From the NCBI GenBank assembly GCA_963704535.1, contig OY969916.1, positions 6,448,001 through 6,512,000 on the forward strand: 64,000 bases of DNA, read 5' to 3'. Source of the DNA: G963704535 sp963704535 (GTDB lineage: Bacteria; Chloroflexota; Chloroflexia; Chloroflexales; Roseiflexaceae). The position numbers and the translations under genes were made by a program. The notes under the pieces are model-generated. The model made no database searches. It was given only the letters and a program-made list of their open reading frames with translations, and was not told the DNA's origin. This document shows positions 51,260 through 60,038 of this stretch, one piece after another; position 1 is the first letter of the stretch, and each line of letters opens with the position of its first letter.

Positions 51260-51358
51260 GAGACTGTTTGAAAAGGGGGAGTTTGAGGGGGCCGCCCCTC
51301 AAGAGTCCCCTTTCCATCACTGAACGTTGGCATGACTATGCCCTTGCAAACAGTTTCT
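51259..51358. repeat. Family A element at the stop codon of the response regulator
   Basis: AGAGACTGTTTGAAAAGGGG left end and CCCTTGCAAACAGTTTCT right end, core GAGGGGGCCGCCCCTC. TA flanks at 51257-51258 and 51358-51359. Confidence 0.8.
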
Positions 51359-51387
51359 AAGGTTCACGCGATGTTGAAACCATAACG

Positions 51388-52470
51388 ATGTACGCCTCCG
51401 CAGAAGTAGCCGCCGATGCCGAGACCTTCCGGCGAGCGGTGATCGAGCGGCGGGCCTTTCGGCCGCTGTACGCCAAGATCAAGCTGATCTACGGCTGCAA
51501 TCTCCGGTGCGAGATGTGCCAGCACTGGCGCGAGCACCGCGAGCCGCCGCTCACGATCGGGCGGCTGCGCGAGGTGCTGGCGGAACTGGCCGCCCTCGGC
51601 TGCCGCAAGGTCCATTTCAGCGGCGGCGAGCCGCTGCTGCGCCCGCAGGTGCCCGACCTGACCGCCCACGCCACAGCGCTCGGCATGCGCGTCAACCTGA
51701 CCACCAATGGCACACTGGCCGACAAGGATCTCGCGCGGCGACTGGCCGAGGCGGGCCTGCGCGGCGTCAATATCTCGCTCGACTCGCCGGAACGCAAGAT
51801 CCACGATCGGGTGCGCGGCCAGCGCGGGGCCTGGAAGAAGACCACGCGGGCGATCGAGTACTTCCGGCGGGCGGCGCGCGGCAGCAAGCTGGCGGTGCGG
51901 GTCAACACGGTCGTCAGCCGCCTAAACTATGCCAGCCTGGCCGCGCTCCCCGACCTAGTTCACACGCTCGGCGCTGAGGCGCTGCACCTGATCCCGGTCG
52001 ACGATCACTGCGGCGAGCACCTGGCCCTGCGGCGGCGCGAGATCGACGCCTTCAACGCCGAGATCGCGCCGGCGCTGGCCGAGCGGGCGCTGGCACTGGG
52101 CCTGATCGCCGACGAGCGCGAAGCCTACCCGTTCGGCCGGGCGCCGGAGGAGCTGGCGCAGGCGCGGCGTGGCCAGTATGCGCTCGGCTGGTATGACCGC
52201 CACCCATGCTTCGCGCCCTGGACGCACTGCCTGATCGACTTCAATGGCCTGGTCTATGTCTGCTGTATGACCCGCGAGCAGATCCCGCCGATCGGCGACC
52301 TGAAACAAGCCTCGTTCGCCGAGATCTGGACCGGCCCCGGCTACGACGCCATCCGGCAGATGATGCACCCACCGGCGCTGGCGCCGTGCCGCCGCTGCGA
52401 CGACTTCCTTGGGGAGAACCGCAAGCTGCTGGAGATCTTCGAGCGCAGCGACGTATCGATACCAGATTAG
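51388..52470 (+). CDS. Radical SAM protein with SPASM-like C-terminus
   Basis: A 360-residue radical SAM enzyme. The cluster motif CNLRCEMC (CxxxCxxC) is at about residues 36-43, with FSGGEPLLRPQ and NLTTNGTLADKD typical of MoaA/PqqE/NirJ-like proteins. The C-terminal Cys pattern (CFAPWTHCLIDFNGLVYVCC, then APCRRCDDF) suggests an extra Fe-S cluster. It probably modifies a peptide or cofactor, or serves as a heme-type maturation enzyme, but no precursor peptide gene is visible. The TAG stop is TA plus the first base of a family E element. Confidence 0.9.
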   Translation: MYASAEVAADAETFRRAVIERRAFRPLYAKIKLIYGCNLRCEMCQHWREHREPPLTIGRLREVLAELAALGCRKVHFSGGEPLLRPQVPDLTAHATALGMRVNLTTNGTLADKDLARRLAEAGLRGVNISLDSPERKIHDRVRGQRGAWKKTTRAIEYFRRAARGSKLAVRVNTVVSRLNYASLAALPDLVHTLGAEALHLIPVDDHCGEHLALRRREIDAFNAEIAPALAERALALGLIADEREAYPFGRAPEELAQARRGQYALGWYDRHPCFAPWTHCLIDFNGLVYVCCMTREQIPPIGDLKQASFAEIWTGPGYDAIRQMMHPPALAPCRRCDDFLGENRKLLEIFERSDVSIPD

Positions 52471-52545
52471 GGCTTCTCGAAAAATAAACTATCCCGGCGT
52501 GGGTGTTGCGTGAGTCAGTGCGACGCAACACGTAACACGTAAGAA
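52470..52545. repeat. Family E element (right end missing) with CGCAACA heptamers
   Basis: GGGCTTCTCGAAAAATAAAC is nearly identical to the left end at 44884, followed by TGTTGCG and CGCAACA CGTAACA CGTAAG words. The left TA is part of the radical SAM stop codon. Confidence 0.7.
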
Positions 52546-52558
52546 AGTTGTTACTGGG

Positions 52559-53962
52559 ATGACAACCCCACAGATCGCCGACAAGATTCAGCAGGTCGAG
52601 CGCGGGCTGATCATTGAGCGCGCCCTGCGGAGCCAGCCGGCCGAGCGGGCGACGCTGGCGGATCGGATGCGCTACTATAAGGTCCCCGGCGTCGGCATCG
52701 CCGTGATCGAGGACTACCGGGTCGAGTGGGCGCGCGGCTATGGCGTGCGCGAGGCGCGCGGCCAGGCGCCGGTGGACGAGGCGACGCTGTTCCAAGCCGC
52801 CTCGATCAGCAAGCCGGTGGCCGCGCTGGCGGCGCTGCGGCTGGTCGAGGCGGGGCGGCTGGACCTCGACGCGGATGTCAACAGCGTGTTGACCTCCTGG
52901 AAGGTGCCGCCCAATGGGCTGTGGCAGCCGCGTGTTACCCTGCGGCACCTGCTGTGCCACGGCGGGGGGCTGACGGTCCACGGGTTCCCCGGCTACAACC
53001 GCGATGGCGATATCCCGACGCTGGGGCAGGTGCTACGCGGTGAACAGCCGTCCAACACTCCAGCCATCCTGGTGAATGCCCTGCCCGGAACGCAGTTTCG
53101 CTACTCCGGCGGCGGGTTCTGTGTGCTCCAGCAGTTGCTCGAAGACGTGGTTGGCAAGCCGTTTCCCCAGCTCATGCGCGAGTTGGTCCTGGAGCCGCTG
53201 GGGATGGCGCACAGCACCTACGAGCAGCCGCTGCCGGCCGGGTGGGCGGGCAACGCCGCCGTGGCCCACCGCTGGGGCGGCGGGCCGGTCGCGGGGCAGT
53301 GGCATGTGTTCCCGGAGATGGCGGCGGCCGGGCTGTGGACGACGCCTTCGGATATCGCTCGGTTTGCCGTCGAGTTGCTGCTGGCGGCGCAGGGCCGCTC
53401 GAACAAAGTACTCTCGATGGACATGGTGAATCAGATGCTGACGGTGCAGGTCCAGGAGCCTATGGGCCTGGGCATGTTTGTGCGCGGCAGCGACGACGCG
53501 ACAGTGTTTATGCACGGCGGCTCGAACGAGGGCTTCCGCTGCGATCTGGTCGTATTTCGCAACCTGGGCCGCGGCGCGATCGTGATGACCAACTCGGACA
53601 GCGGGGATGATCTGATCCTGGAGGTGATTCGCGCGATCGCCGAGGTATACGGCTGGCCGCGACCGGAGTTTCTGCCCAGGGAGCACGTGCTTGCCGAGGT
53701 CGCGCCACAGATCTTCGATACGTTCACCGGGCGGTATGAACTCAAACCCGGTTTCCTATGCGCTGTCACAACGAATGACCAACGGCTTTTCTTTCAACCA
53801 GATCATCAGCCGGCTTTTGAGCTGCACCCGGAGTCCGAGACGAAGTACTTCGCGAACGAGGTGGAGCTGGAGATTGAGTTCGTCAGAGATGCGAACGGCG
53901 CCGTGACCGGGCTGACGTTCCGGCAGAATGGGGATGAGTTGCCGGCGAAGAAGCTGGTTTGA
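52559..53962 (+). CDS. Serine beta-lactamase-like hydrolase (class C / esterase family)
   Basis: A 467-residue penicillin-binding-protein-like hydrolase. The SxxK nucleophile is QAASISKPVAAL (about residues 81-92), the Tyr motif appears as FRYSGGG (YSG, as in EstB-type esterases), and HGGSN replaces KTG. A C-terminal beta domain (about 380-467, lipocalin-like) is present. No signal peptide, so it is probably cytoplasmic and not an antibiotic resistance enzyme. Likely roles are esterase or peptidase. zwf follows closely (16 bases) with an AGGAGG, suggesting co-transcription. Confidence 0.88.
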   Translation: MTTPQIADKIQQVERGLIIERALRSQPAERATLADRMRYYKVPGVGIAVIEDYRVEWARGYGVREARGQAPVDEATLFQAASISKPVAALAALRLVEAGRLDLDADVNSVLTSWKVPPNGLWQPRVTLRHLLCHGGGLTVHGFPGYNRDGDIPTLGQVLRGEQPSNTPAILVNALPGTQFRYSGGGFCVLQQLLEDVVGKPFPQLMRELVLEPLGMAHSTYEQPLPAGWAGNAAVAHRWGGGPVAGQWHVFPEMAAAGLWTTPSDIARFAVELLLAAQGRSNKVLSMDMVNQMLTVQVQEPMGLGMFVRGSDDATVFMHGGSNEGFRCDLVVFRNLGRGAIVMTNSDSGDDLILEVIRAIAEVYGWPRPEFLPREHVLAEVAPQIFDTFTGRYELKPGFLCAVTTNDQRLFFQPDHQPAFELHPESETKYFANEVELEIEFVRDANGAVTGLTFRQNGDELPAKKLV

Positions 53963-53978
53963 CGGGCAGGAGGAGCGC

Positions 53979-55520
53979 ATGACAGAGATGGCCGTCTCGA
54001 CCAACCCGTTGCGGGCCGGGATGCGGATGCAGCGCACGCCGCAGCCATGTACCGTGGTGATCTTCGGCGCGACCGGCGACCTGACCCACCGCAAGCTGGT
54101 GCCGGCGCTCTACAATCTCCAGCGCGAGCGGCTGCTGCCGCCCGGTTTCAGCATCATCGGGTTTGCCAGGCGCGATTGGAGCGACGAGTTCTTCCGCGAG
54201 TCGCTGGTCAAGGATGCCAGGCAGTTCTCGCGCAGCGGCGTGCAGGACGCGCTATGGGAGAGCTTCGCCGAGGGGATCGCCTTCAACCAGGCGTCGTTCG
54301 ACGACCCGGCCGGCTATGAGGCGCTGGCCGCGCGCCTGGCCGAGCTGGACGAGCAACGCGGCACCGGCGGCAACCGGCTGTTCTACTTGGCGACGCCGCC
54401 GGAGTCCTACCCGACGATCGTCAAGCAGCTCGGCGCCGCCGGCCTGAACCACTCGCCCAATGGCGGCTGGACCCGGATCATTATCGAGAAGCCGTTCGGG
54501 CGTGACCTGGCCAGCGCCCGCGCGCTCAACACCGAGGTCCACCAGGTGTTCGACGAGGGGCAGGTCTACCGCATCGACCACTACCTGGGCAAGGAGACCG
54601 TCCAGAATATCCTGGTGTTCCGCTTCGCCAATGGCATCTTCGAGCCGGTATGGAACCGTGGGTATGTGGACCACGTGCAGATCACGGTGGCCGAGACGGT
54701 GGGGGTCGAGGGGCGCGGCGGCTACTACGAGCGGGCCGGGGCGCTGCGCGATATGGTGCAGAATCACCTGATGCAACTGCTGACGCTGACGGCGATGGAG
54801 CCGCCGGTGGGCTACCGGGCCGACGCGGTGCGGGATGAGAAGGTCAAGGTGCTGCGGGCGATCCGGCCGATCGGGCCGGAGCAGGTGGGCGAGCAGACGG
54901 TGCGGGGCCAGTATGGGCCGGGGACGGTCGGCGGCCGCTCGGTGCCCGGCTACCGCGAGGAGCCTGGCGTGGCGCCCAACTCGCGCACCGAGACGTATGT
55001 GGCGCTGCGGTTCTTTATCGACAACTGGCGCTGGGCGGGGGTGCCGTTCCTGCTGCGCACCGGCAAGCGGCTGGCCAAGCGGGCCAGCGAGATCGCGATC
55101 CAGTTCCGCGCGGCGCCGCTGATGCTGTTCGACGCCGGGCCGCATAACGACATCGACCCGAACGTGTTGGCGATGAAGATCCAGCCCGACGAGGGCATCT
55201 CGCTGCGGTTCGACTCGAAGGTGCCGGGCCAGGTCAGCCAGATCCGCCCTGTGACGATGGACTTCCGCTACAATGCCTCGTTCGGGGTCGAGTCGCCGGA
55301 GGCGTACGAGCGGCTGCTGCTGGACGCGATGCTGGGCGATTCGACGCTGTTCACCCGCAGCGACGAGGTCGAGGCGTCGTGGTCGCTGATCACGCCGCTG
55401 CACCAGGGCTGGGATGCCGCGCCGGCGCCGGAGTTCCCGAACTACGAGGCCGGCTCGTGGGGGCCGAAGGCGGCCGACGCGCTGCTGGGGCGCGAGTGGC
55501 GGGCGTGGCGGCGGCTTTGA
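53979..55520 (+). CDS. zwf: Glucose-6-phosphate dehydrogenase
   Basis: The first enzyme of the oxidative pentose phosphate pathway (glucose-6-phosphate + NADP to 6-phosphogluconolactone), 513 residues. The NADP loop is VIFGATGDLTHRKLVPAL (about 26-43), the active site RIDHYLGKETVQN (about 195-207) has the catalytic His nearby, and EKPFGRD is the substrate-site motif. ATG 53979 has AGGAGG six bases upstream; the frame is open earlier inside the previous gene. opcA, which in many bacteria follows directly, is here 3.3 kb downstream, separated by the Roco gene. Confidence 0.96.
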   Translation: MTEMAVSTNPLRAGMRMQRTPQPCTVVIFGATGDLTHRKLVPALYNLQRERLLPPGFSIIGFARRDWSDEFFRESLVKDARQFSRSGVQDALWESFAEGIAFNQASFDDPAGYEALAARLAELDEQRGTGGNRLFYLATPPESYPTIVKQLGAAGLNHSPNGGWTRIIIEKPFGRDLASARALNTEVHQVFDEGQVYRIDHYLGKETVQNILVFRFANGIFEPVWNRGYVDHVQITVAETVGVEGRGGYYERAGALRDMVQNHLMQLLTLTAMEPPVGYRADAVRDEKVKVLRAIRPIGPEQVGEQTVRGQYGPGTVGGRSVPGYREEPGVAPNSRTETYVALRFFIDNWRWAGVPFLLRTGKRLAKRASEIAIQFRAAPLMLFDAGPHNDIDPNVLAMKIQPDEGISLRFDSKVPGQVSQIRPVTMDFRYNASFGVESPEAYERLLLDAMLGDSTLFTRSDEVEASWSLITPLHQGWDAAPAPEFPNYEAGSWGPKAADALLGREWRAWRRL

Positions 55521-55767
55521 ACGGAGAACGGCGGAATGGCGGAAGGAGCGGAAGGAACGAGAGCCGGTCGTTGAGAACAAAGAACAAAGAACACAGAACA
55601 AAATCTGTAGGGCGGACCCTCCGTGGCCGCCGTGCCGTGGACCCGTGGCCGCCGTGCCGTGGACCCGTGGCCGCCCTCCGAGAGACGACGCGACCCAGGG
55701 AGTACGCGACGATCACCAACGCCACCGTGGAACTCCCGCCGATGAGCCCCGCTAGCGAGGCCCGCCG
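55521..55767. repeat. Repeat-rich spacer between zwf and the Roco gene
   Basis: GAACAAA heptamers (GAACAAA GAACAAA GAACACA GAACAAA, 55574-55601). Two tandem 22-bp units CCGTGGCCGCCGTGCCGTGG (55621-55664). Also GGCGGAA-type words at 55528-55556. TGTAGGGCGGACCCTCCGTGG near 55606 recalls 35809. No gene seen. Confidence 0.65.
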
Positions 55768-58587
55768 ATGACTGACGAAGAACAGCCGCAAATGAGCAAA
55801 AACCAGGATTTGATGTCATTGCGATCATCAATCCTGCCACCTGGTATCCAGCAGTCAAAAACCACATTGATGAGTGCCGAAGATGTGCTCAAGACAATCG
55901 AAAACGCCTACGCAACAGGCGCAAAAACTCTTGACCTCTCAAATAAAGGATTAACAGAGGTACCACCTCAGATTGGGCAATTAAGTAATCTTACAGGACT
56001 ATATTTAGAAAGAAATCAGCTAACGGCGCTACCACCTGAGATTGGCAAGTTATCCAAATTAGAAACATTGATCCTCCATGATAACCAACTAAAGGTATTA
56101 CCACCTGAGATAGGGCAGTTGTCTTGCTTGTGGGAGCTTCACCTTAGTAATAATCAACTCGAGGAGCTACTGTCGGAGATTGGTCGATGCTCCCGTCTCA
56201 AATTCCTGCAACTTGATAGCAACCGCTTGACGGCTCTACCGCCTGAGATCGGCCGGTTATCGAGTTTAGCAAGGCTGGATCTTAGTGCTAATCAACTTCA
56301 GTCGTTACCTCTAGAAATTGCCCAGTTATCACTGAAAGAACTACGTCTTGATGGCAACCCACTTATTTTTCCGCAGCCTGAAATTGTCCAGCAAGGCACA
56401 TCGGCCATCCTGGCTTTTCTTCGAAGGATGCTTGAGAATCGTGCCCGCCAGTGGATCTCCAAGTTGCTGGTCGTCGGTGAAGGCGGCGTGGGCAAGACCT
56501 CGTTGCTGCGGGCGCTACGTGGCGAGGTCTTTGATACGCAGCTCAACAGCACCCATGGCATCCAAATCTGTTCGCTGCTGTTGGCGCATCCCACTGAGGT
56601 GGATGTCGTGATGGAACTCACGACCTGGGATTTCGGCGGGCAGGAGATCTACCATGCCACACACCAGTTCTTCTTGACCAACCGCTCGCTGTTCCTGCTA
56701 GCCTGGAACGCCCGGCACGGCTTCGAGCAAGGTAAGCTCTACTACTGGCTCGACACGATTCAGGCGCTGGCGCCTGAGTCGCCGGTGCTGCTGGTCGCTA
56801 CCTGGATCGACGAGCGCGACCCTGATTTCCCGTTGGGCGAACTACGCCGCAAGTACCCGCAAATTATCGGCCAGTGCGCGATCAGCAACAAGACCGGCAG
56901 GGGGATCGAGGAGTTGCGCCAGGAGATCGCGGTGGCTGCCGCTAAACTGCCGCTGATGGGCGAGATCTGGCCGGCAGCCTGGCTTGACGCCGCCAACGCC
57001 ATCCGCGCCCGGCCGGAGAAGCATATCACCCCGCACCGGCTGCGCCAGATGATCGCTGAGCAGGGCGTGAAGGACGACGGCGCAGGGGTACTGGGGCGCT
57101 GGCTGCACGAACTAGGTGATATCCTGCACTTCGCTGATAACGCCGACCTGAAGGATACGGTGGTCCTGAAACCGCAGTGGGTGACTGAGTACATCAGTAA
57201 GATACTAGATAGCAATGAGGTGATCGAGCGGCGCGGCGTCTTCACACGCGAGCACATGGACGAGCTATGGAGCGATCTCGATGTCGGGATGCGCGAGCTG
57301 TTCCTGCGCCTGATGGAGCGCTTCGACCTATCCTACCGGACGCTGGACGACCGCGACATCAGCCTGGTGGTTGAGCGGTTGCCGTTCGAGCCGCCCGACT
57401 ACACACCACGTTGGGAGGCAATTGAGGCAAACGGCGGCTGCAACGAGATCACGATGCGCTTCCGGCTCAACACGGTCCCAGCCGGCATCCCGACCTGGTT
57501 TATCGCTCGCTCGCACCGCTTCACCACCAACACCCACTGGCGCAATGGCGCGCTGTTCGCCGATAGTCGCGAGGAAGGTCAGCACCTGGCACTGGCGCGG
57601 GCCTTTCCACATGAGCGCTATATCGAGCTGTCGGTGCGCGGACCAGTGCCGCAGAACTTCTTCGCCCTGCTCAAAGACGGCATCGAGGTCACGCTGGCGC
57701 GCTTCCCCGGCCTGGAGATCAAGCGGATGATCCCCTGTCCTGGTCACCACGGGAAGCCCTGCCCGCACGAATTCGATCATGCGCTGCTGGTCAAACGGTT
57801 TCAACGGCAAAAGATGACAATCGAGTGCCCAGTGGGGATCGAAAATGTCTCAGTGATTGATCTGCTCTTTGGGATCGACTGGAGCACCCAGGATGCTGTC
57901 TTGTCGGCGATCGAGCAATTGGACGCTAGGGTCAAGCAAGGACAGGATCAGGTTGTCAACAAGCTCGACGAGCTGACCGCCCTGGCTCAGCGCGAGTTCA
58001 CCAGCCTGTTCAACCGCGAGCAGCGGCTGATCGAGTCGCATTGCCCGAGCGTTTTCGTCCTGCGCCTGCGCGAGCTTACGACATGGCAGAAAGTCGTGCG
58101 GGCTTTGCGGAACCCGGCGGCTGGCCAGGCGTTGGCCTTGCAGCTCTACTGCCAGCAGCCCGGCTACTGGCATCCAACGCTTGAGGGCGGCCTCTACGAG
58201 CTCGACGAGCCGGCCGAATGGTTCCAGGCAGTCGCGCCGCTCTTGCGAGGAATCGCCGCGGTGCTTAAATATGTCGCGCCGCTGGCCGGGCCAGTGCCGG
58301 CCTGGATGGTGCCGAACTTCGAGATAGTCTACAAGGCCGACATCGACTTCACCAAGGCGATCGTGGAAAAGCTGCCGGAGTTCAAGAGCGACGAGGCCGA
58401 TCTGATCGAGCGCATGGGCGAGCGTGACGGGCCGGAGCGGGTGCGCGGCGCGGCGTTGCGCGCGCTGCGTCAGCTCCTTGATAAGAAAGATCCCCAGCAG
58501 CACTGGGGCGGCCTCCAGAAGGTGCTGACGCCGGAAGGGCACTACTTGTGGCTGTGCGAGCATCACGCGCAGGAGTACGCTCGTTGA
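55768..58587 (+). CDS. Roco-family GTPase: LRR - Roc - COR with extra C-terminal domain
   Basis: A 939-residue Ras-of-complex protein. Leucine-rich repeats occupy about residues 50-215 (seven repeats of the LPPEIGxLSxLxxLxLxxNQL type). The Roc GTPase domain (about 230-400) has P-loop VVGEGGVGKTSLL, switch WDFGGQEIYHATHQFF, and ATWIDERD in the place of NKxD. The COR domain (about 410-620) has VLGRWLHELGDILHF and LKPQWVTEYI. A Cys/His segment (CPGHHGKPCPHEF) and a helical C-terminal region (about 690-939) follow. The LRR-coding DNA (about 55790-56440) is AT-rich, the rest GC-rich, so the gene looks like a fusion. Bacterial Roco roles are poorly known. Start ATG 55768, or ATG 55792. Confidence 0.9.
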   Translation: MTDEEQPQMSKNQDLMSLRSSILPPGIQQSKTTLMSAEDVLKTIENAYATGAKTLDLSNKGLTEVPPQIGQLSNLTGLYLERNQLTALPPEIGKLSKLETLILHDNQLKVLPPEIGQLSCLWELHLSNNQLEELLSEIGRCSRLKFLQLDSNRLTALPPEIGRLSSLARLDLSANQLQSLPLEIAQLSLKELRLDGNPLIFPQPEIVQQGTSAILAFLRRMLENRARQWISKLLVVGEGGVGKTSLLRALRGEVFDTQLNSTHGIQICSLLLAHPTEVDVVMELTTWDFGGQEIYHATHQFFLTNRSLFLLAWNARHGFEQGKLYYWLDTIQALAPESPVLLVATWIDERDPDFPLGELRRKYPQIIGQCAISNKTGRGIEELRQEIAVAAAKLPLMGEIWPAAWLDAANAIRARPEKHITPHRLRQMIAEQGVKDDGAGVLGRWLHELGDILHFADNADLKDTVVLKPQWVTEYISKILDSNEVIERRGVFTREHMDELWSDLDVGMRELFLRLMERFDLSYRTLDDRDISLVVERLPFEPPDYTPRWEAIEANGGCNEITMRFRLNTVPAGIPTWFIARSHRFTTNTHWRNGALFADSREEGQHLALARAFPHERYIELSVRGPVPQNFFALLKDGIEVTLARFPGLEIKRMIPCPGHHGKPCPHEFDHALLVKRFQRQKMTIECPVGIENVSVIDLLFGIDWSTQDAVLSAIEQLDARVKQGQDQVVNKLDELTALAQREFTSLFNREQRLIESHCPSVFVLRLRELTTWQKVVRALRNPAAGQALALQLYCQQPGYWHPTLEGGLYELDEPAEWFQAVAPLLRGIAAVLKYVAPLAGPVPAWMVPNFEIVYKADIDFTKAIVEKLPEFKSDEADLIERMGERDGPERVRGAALRALRQLLDKKDPQQHWGGLQKVLTPEGHYLWLCEHHAQEYAR

Positions 58588-58847
58588 GTTGTTCAAACTC
58601 GTGGATCTTTCGATATGGCCTGATAACCTATGTGGAGAATGTTTGTTCACCCTCATCGAATGAATTCGATGCCTGGTAGAGCAAACGTGTTAAAACACGT
58701 TGAAGATCGATCTTGAACACGTTTGAACGTGTTTGTGATGTCAGGCCACAAATTCATTTGTGGCGGAAGGCGTTGAAGATCGATCTTGAACACGTTTGAA
58801 CGTGCTTGCGATGTTCAGGCCACAAATTCATTTGTGGACGGAAAGTT
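58588..58847. other. Spacer before opcA with tandem and palindromic repeats
   Basis: About 260 bases without a gene. It contains small palindromes (CATCGAATGAATTCGATG at about 58656-58673; AACGTGTTAAAACACGTT at 58684-58701) and the two 73-bp tandem units described separately. Confidence 0.6.
58698..58843. repeat. Two 73-bp tandem repeats before opcA
   Basis: Units start CGTTGAAGATCGATCTTGAA at 58698 and 58771. Each holds three palindromes: AAGATCGATCTT, AACACGTTTGAACGTGTT-like and CCACAAATTCATTTGTGG. The second copy differs by a few bases and a one-base insertion. Its end lies just before the opcA start. Confidence 0.75.
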
Positions 58848-59966
58848 ATGACCATCACATCACTTGGCGAACGAACCCACATCGATATCCTGGCGATCGA
58901 GCGCGAGCTGACCGCGCTGTGGAAGCAGGCCACCGAGCCGGGCGAGGGCGGCGAGCAAGCCACCGTCACGCGGACGTGTGTGCTGAACCTGGTGATCATG
59001 ACGCGCGGGGGGCTGGCGGCGCAGCAGGCGACGGCCACGGTGGCCCGGCTGACAGCACGACATCCCAACCGGGCGATCGTCGTCGGCGCGGCGCCGGAGG
59101 CCCAGGAGGACGCGATGGACGCATGGGTCCAGGCGCACTGCCAGATGCCGGGACCGGGCCGGCCGCAAGTCTGCTGCGAGCAGATCACGATCGAGGCGCG
59201 CGGCCCTGCCGTGGCGCGGGTGCCCGGCACCGTGCTGCCGCTGCTGGTCCCCGATGTGCCGGTGATGCTGTGGTACCCGCGCGGCGAGCCGTTCGATGAC
59301 CCCAGTTTTGTGCGGCTCGGTAGCCTGGCCGACCGGATCATCATCGACAGCGCGACGTTCGCCGACCCGGAGGCCGGGCTGGCGCGGCTAGCCGGGCTGC
59401 TGGACGCCGATACGGCGATCAGCGATCTGAACTGGAGCCGGCTCACGCCCTGGCGCGAGCTGTCGGCGCAGTTCTTCGACGCGCCGGCCCTGCTGCCGCA
59501 CCTGGATGAGATTGAGCGGGTGGTGGTGGAGTACGAGGCGCGAGCGGGCGAGGCGAGCGACCGCAGCCAGGCGCTGCTGCTGGCCGGCTGGCTGGCCTCG
59601 CGGCTGGGCTGGCAGGTGGCCGCCGCGCCGGAGCTGCGCGACGCCCACACGACGCTGCGCCTGGCGCGCGGCGGCGACGAGATCCTGGTCGAGCTGCACC
59701 CTGCCGAGCCGAAGCAGGACGCGCTAGACCGGCTGGCCGCGCTGGCGATCGAATGCCAGCGGGCGCGCTTCTCAATCACTCGTGGCGAGGGGCCGGACAG
59801 CGCCATCGCGCGAGCCGAGGTCGAGGGGATGCAGCCGCTGGAGCGCAAGGTGCGCCTAGAGCGACTGGACGAGGCCGAGCTGATCGCCGAAGAGCTGCGG
59901 CTACTCGGTCGCGACCGGACGTTCGAGAGCGCATTGCATATGGCTGCGGGGTTTGTTGGAGATTAG
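58848..59966 (+). CDS. opcA: Glucose-6-phosphate dehydrogenase assembly protein OpcA
   Basis: An allosteric and assembly partner of G6PDH, known from cyanobacteria and actinobacteria. 372 residues, with the signature ISDLNWSRLTPWRELSAQFFDAPALLPHL (about 198-226), VPVMLWYPRGEPFDDPSF and VLNLVIMTRG. ATG 58848 has GGAAAG before it; an earlier ATG at 58806 lies in the 73-bp repeat. It works with zwf, which is 3.3 kb upstream, separated by the Roco gene. The TAG stop is inside a GAGATTA-type word. Confidence 0.93.
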   Translation: MTITSLGERTHIDILAIERELTALWKQATEPGEGGEQATVTRTCVLNLVIMTRGGLAAQQATATVARLTARHPNRAIVVGAAPEAQEDAMDAWVQAHCQMPGPGRPQVCCEQITIEARGPAVARVPGTVLPLLVPDVPVMLWYPRGEPFDDPSFVRLGSLADRIIIDSATFADPEAGLARLAGLLDADTAISDLNWSRLTPWRELSAQFFDAPALLPHLDEIERVVVEYEARAGEASDRSQALLLAGWLASRLGWQVAAAPELRDAHTTLRLARGGDEILVELHPAEPKQDALDRLAALAIECQRARFSITRGEGPDSAIARAEVEGMQPLERKVRLERLDEAELIAEELRLLGRDRTFESALHMAAGFVGD

Positions 59967-59982
59967 AGATTGGGCTGCTGTC

Positions 59983-60035
59983 CGTTGTCAGTTGTCAGTT
60001 GTCAGTTGCGCCGCAACTGACAACTGACAACTGAC
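59983..60035. repeat. GTTGTCA / CAACTGA heptamer hairpin
   Basis: GTTGTCA GTTGTCA GTTGTCA GTTG on the left and CAACTGA CAACTGA CAACTGA on the right, joined by CGCCG. A nearly perfect hairpin between opcA and the convergent small membrane gene. Confidence 0.85.
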
Positions 60036-60038
60036 TCT

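Noticed and set aside
52559..53962. Antibiotic-resistance beta-lactamase
   Set aside because: It has the SxxK motif, but no signal peptide, YSG in place of YxN, and HGG in place of KTG. An esterase or peptidase-like hydrolase is more likely.
54252..55601. 449-aa minus-strand frame opposite zwf
   Set aside because: The zwf frame carries all G6PDH motifs; the opposite frame is Arg/His-rich noise.
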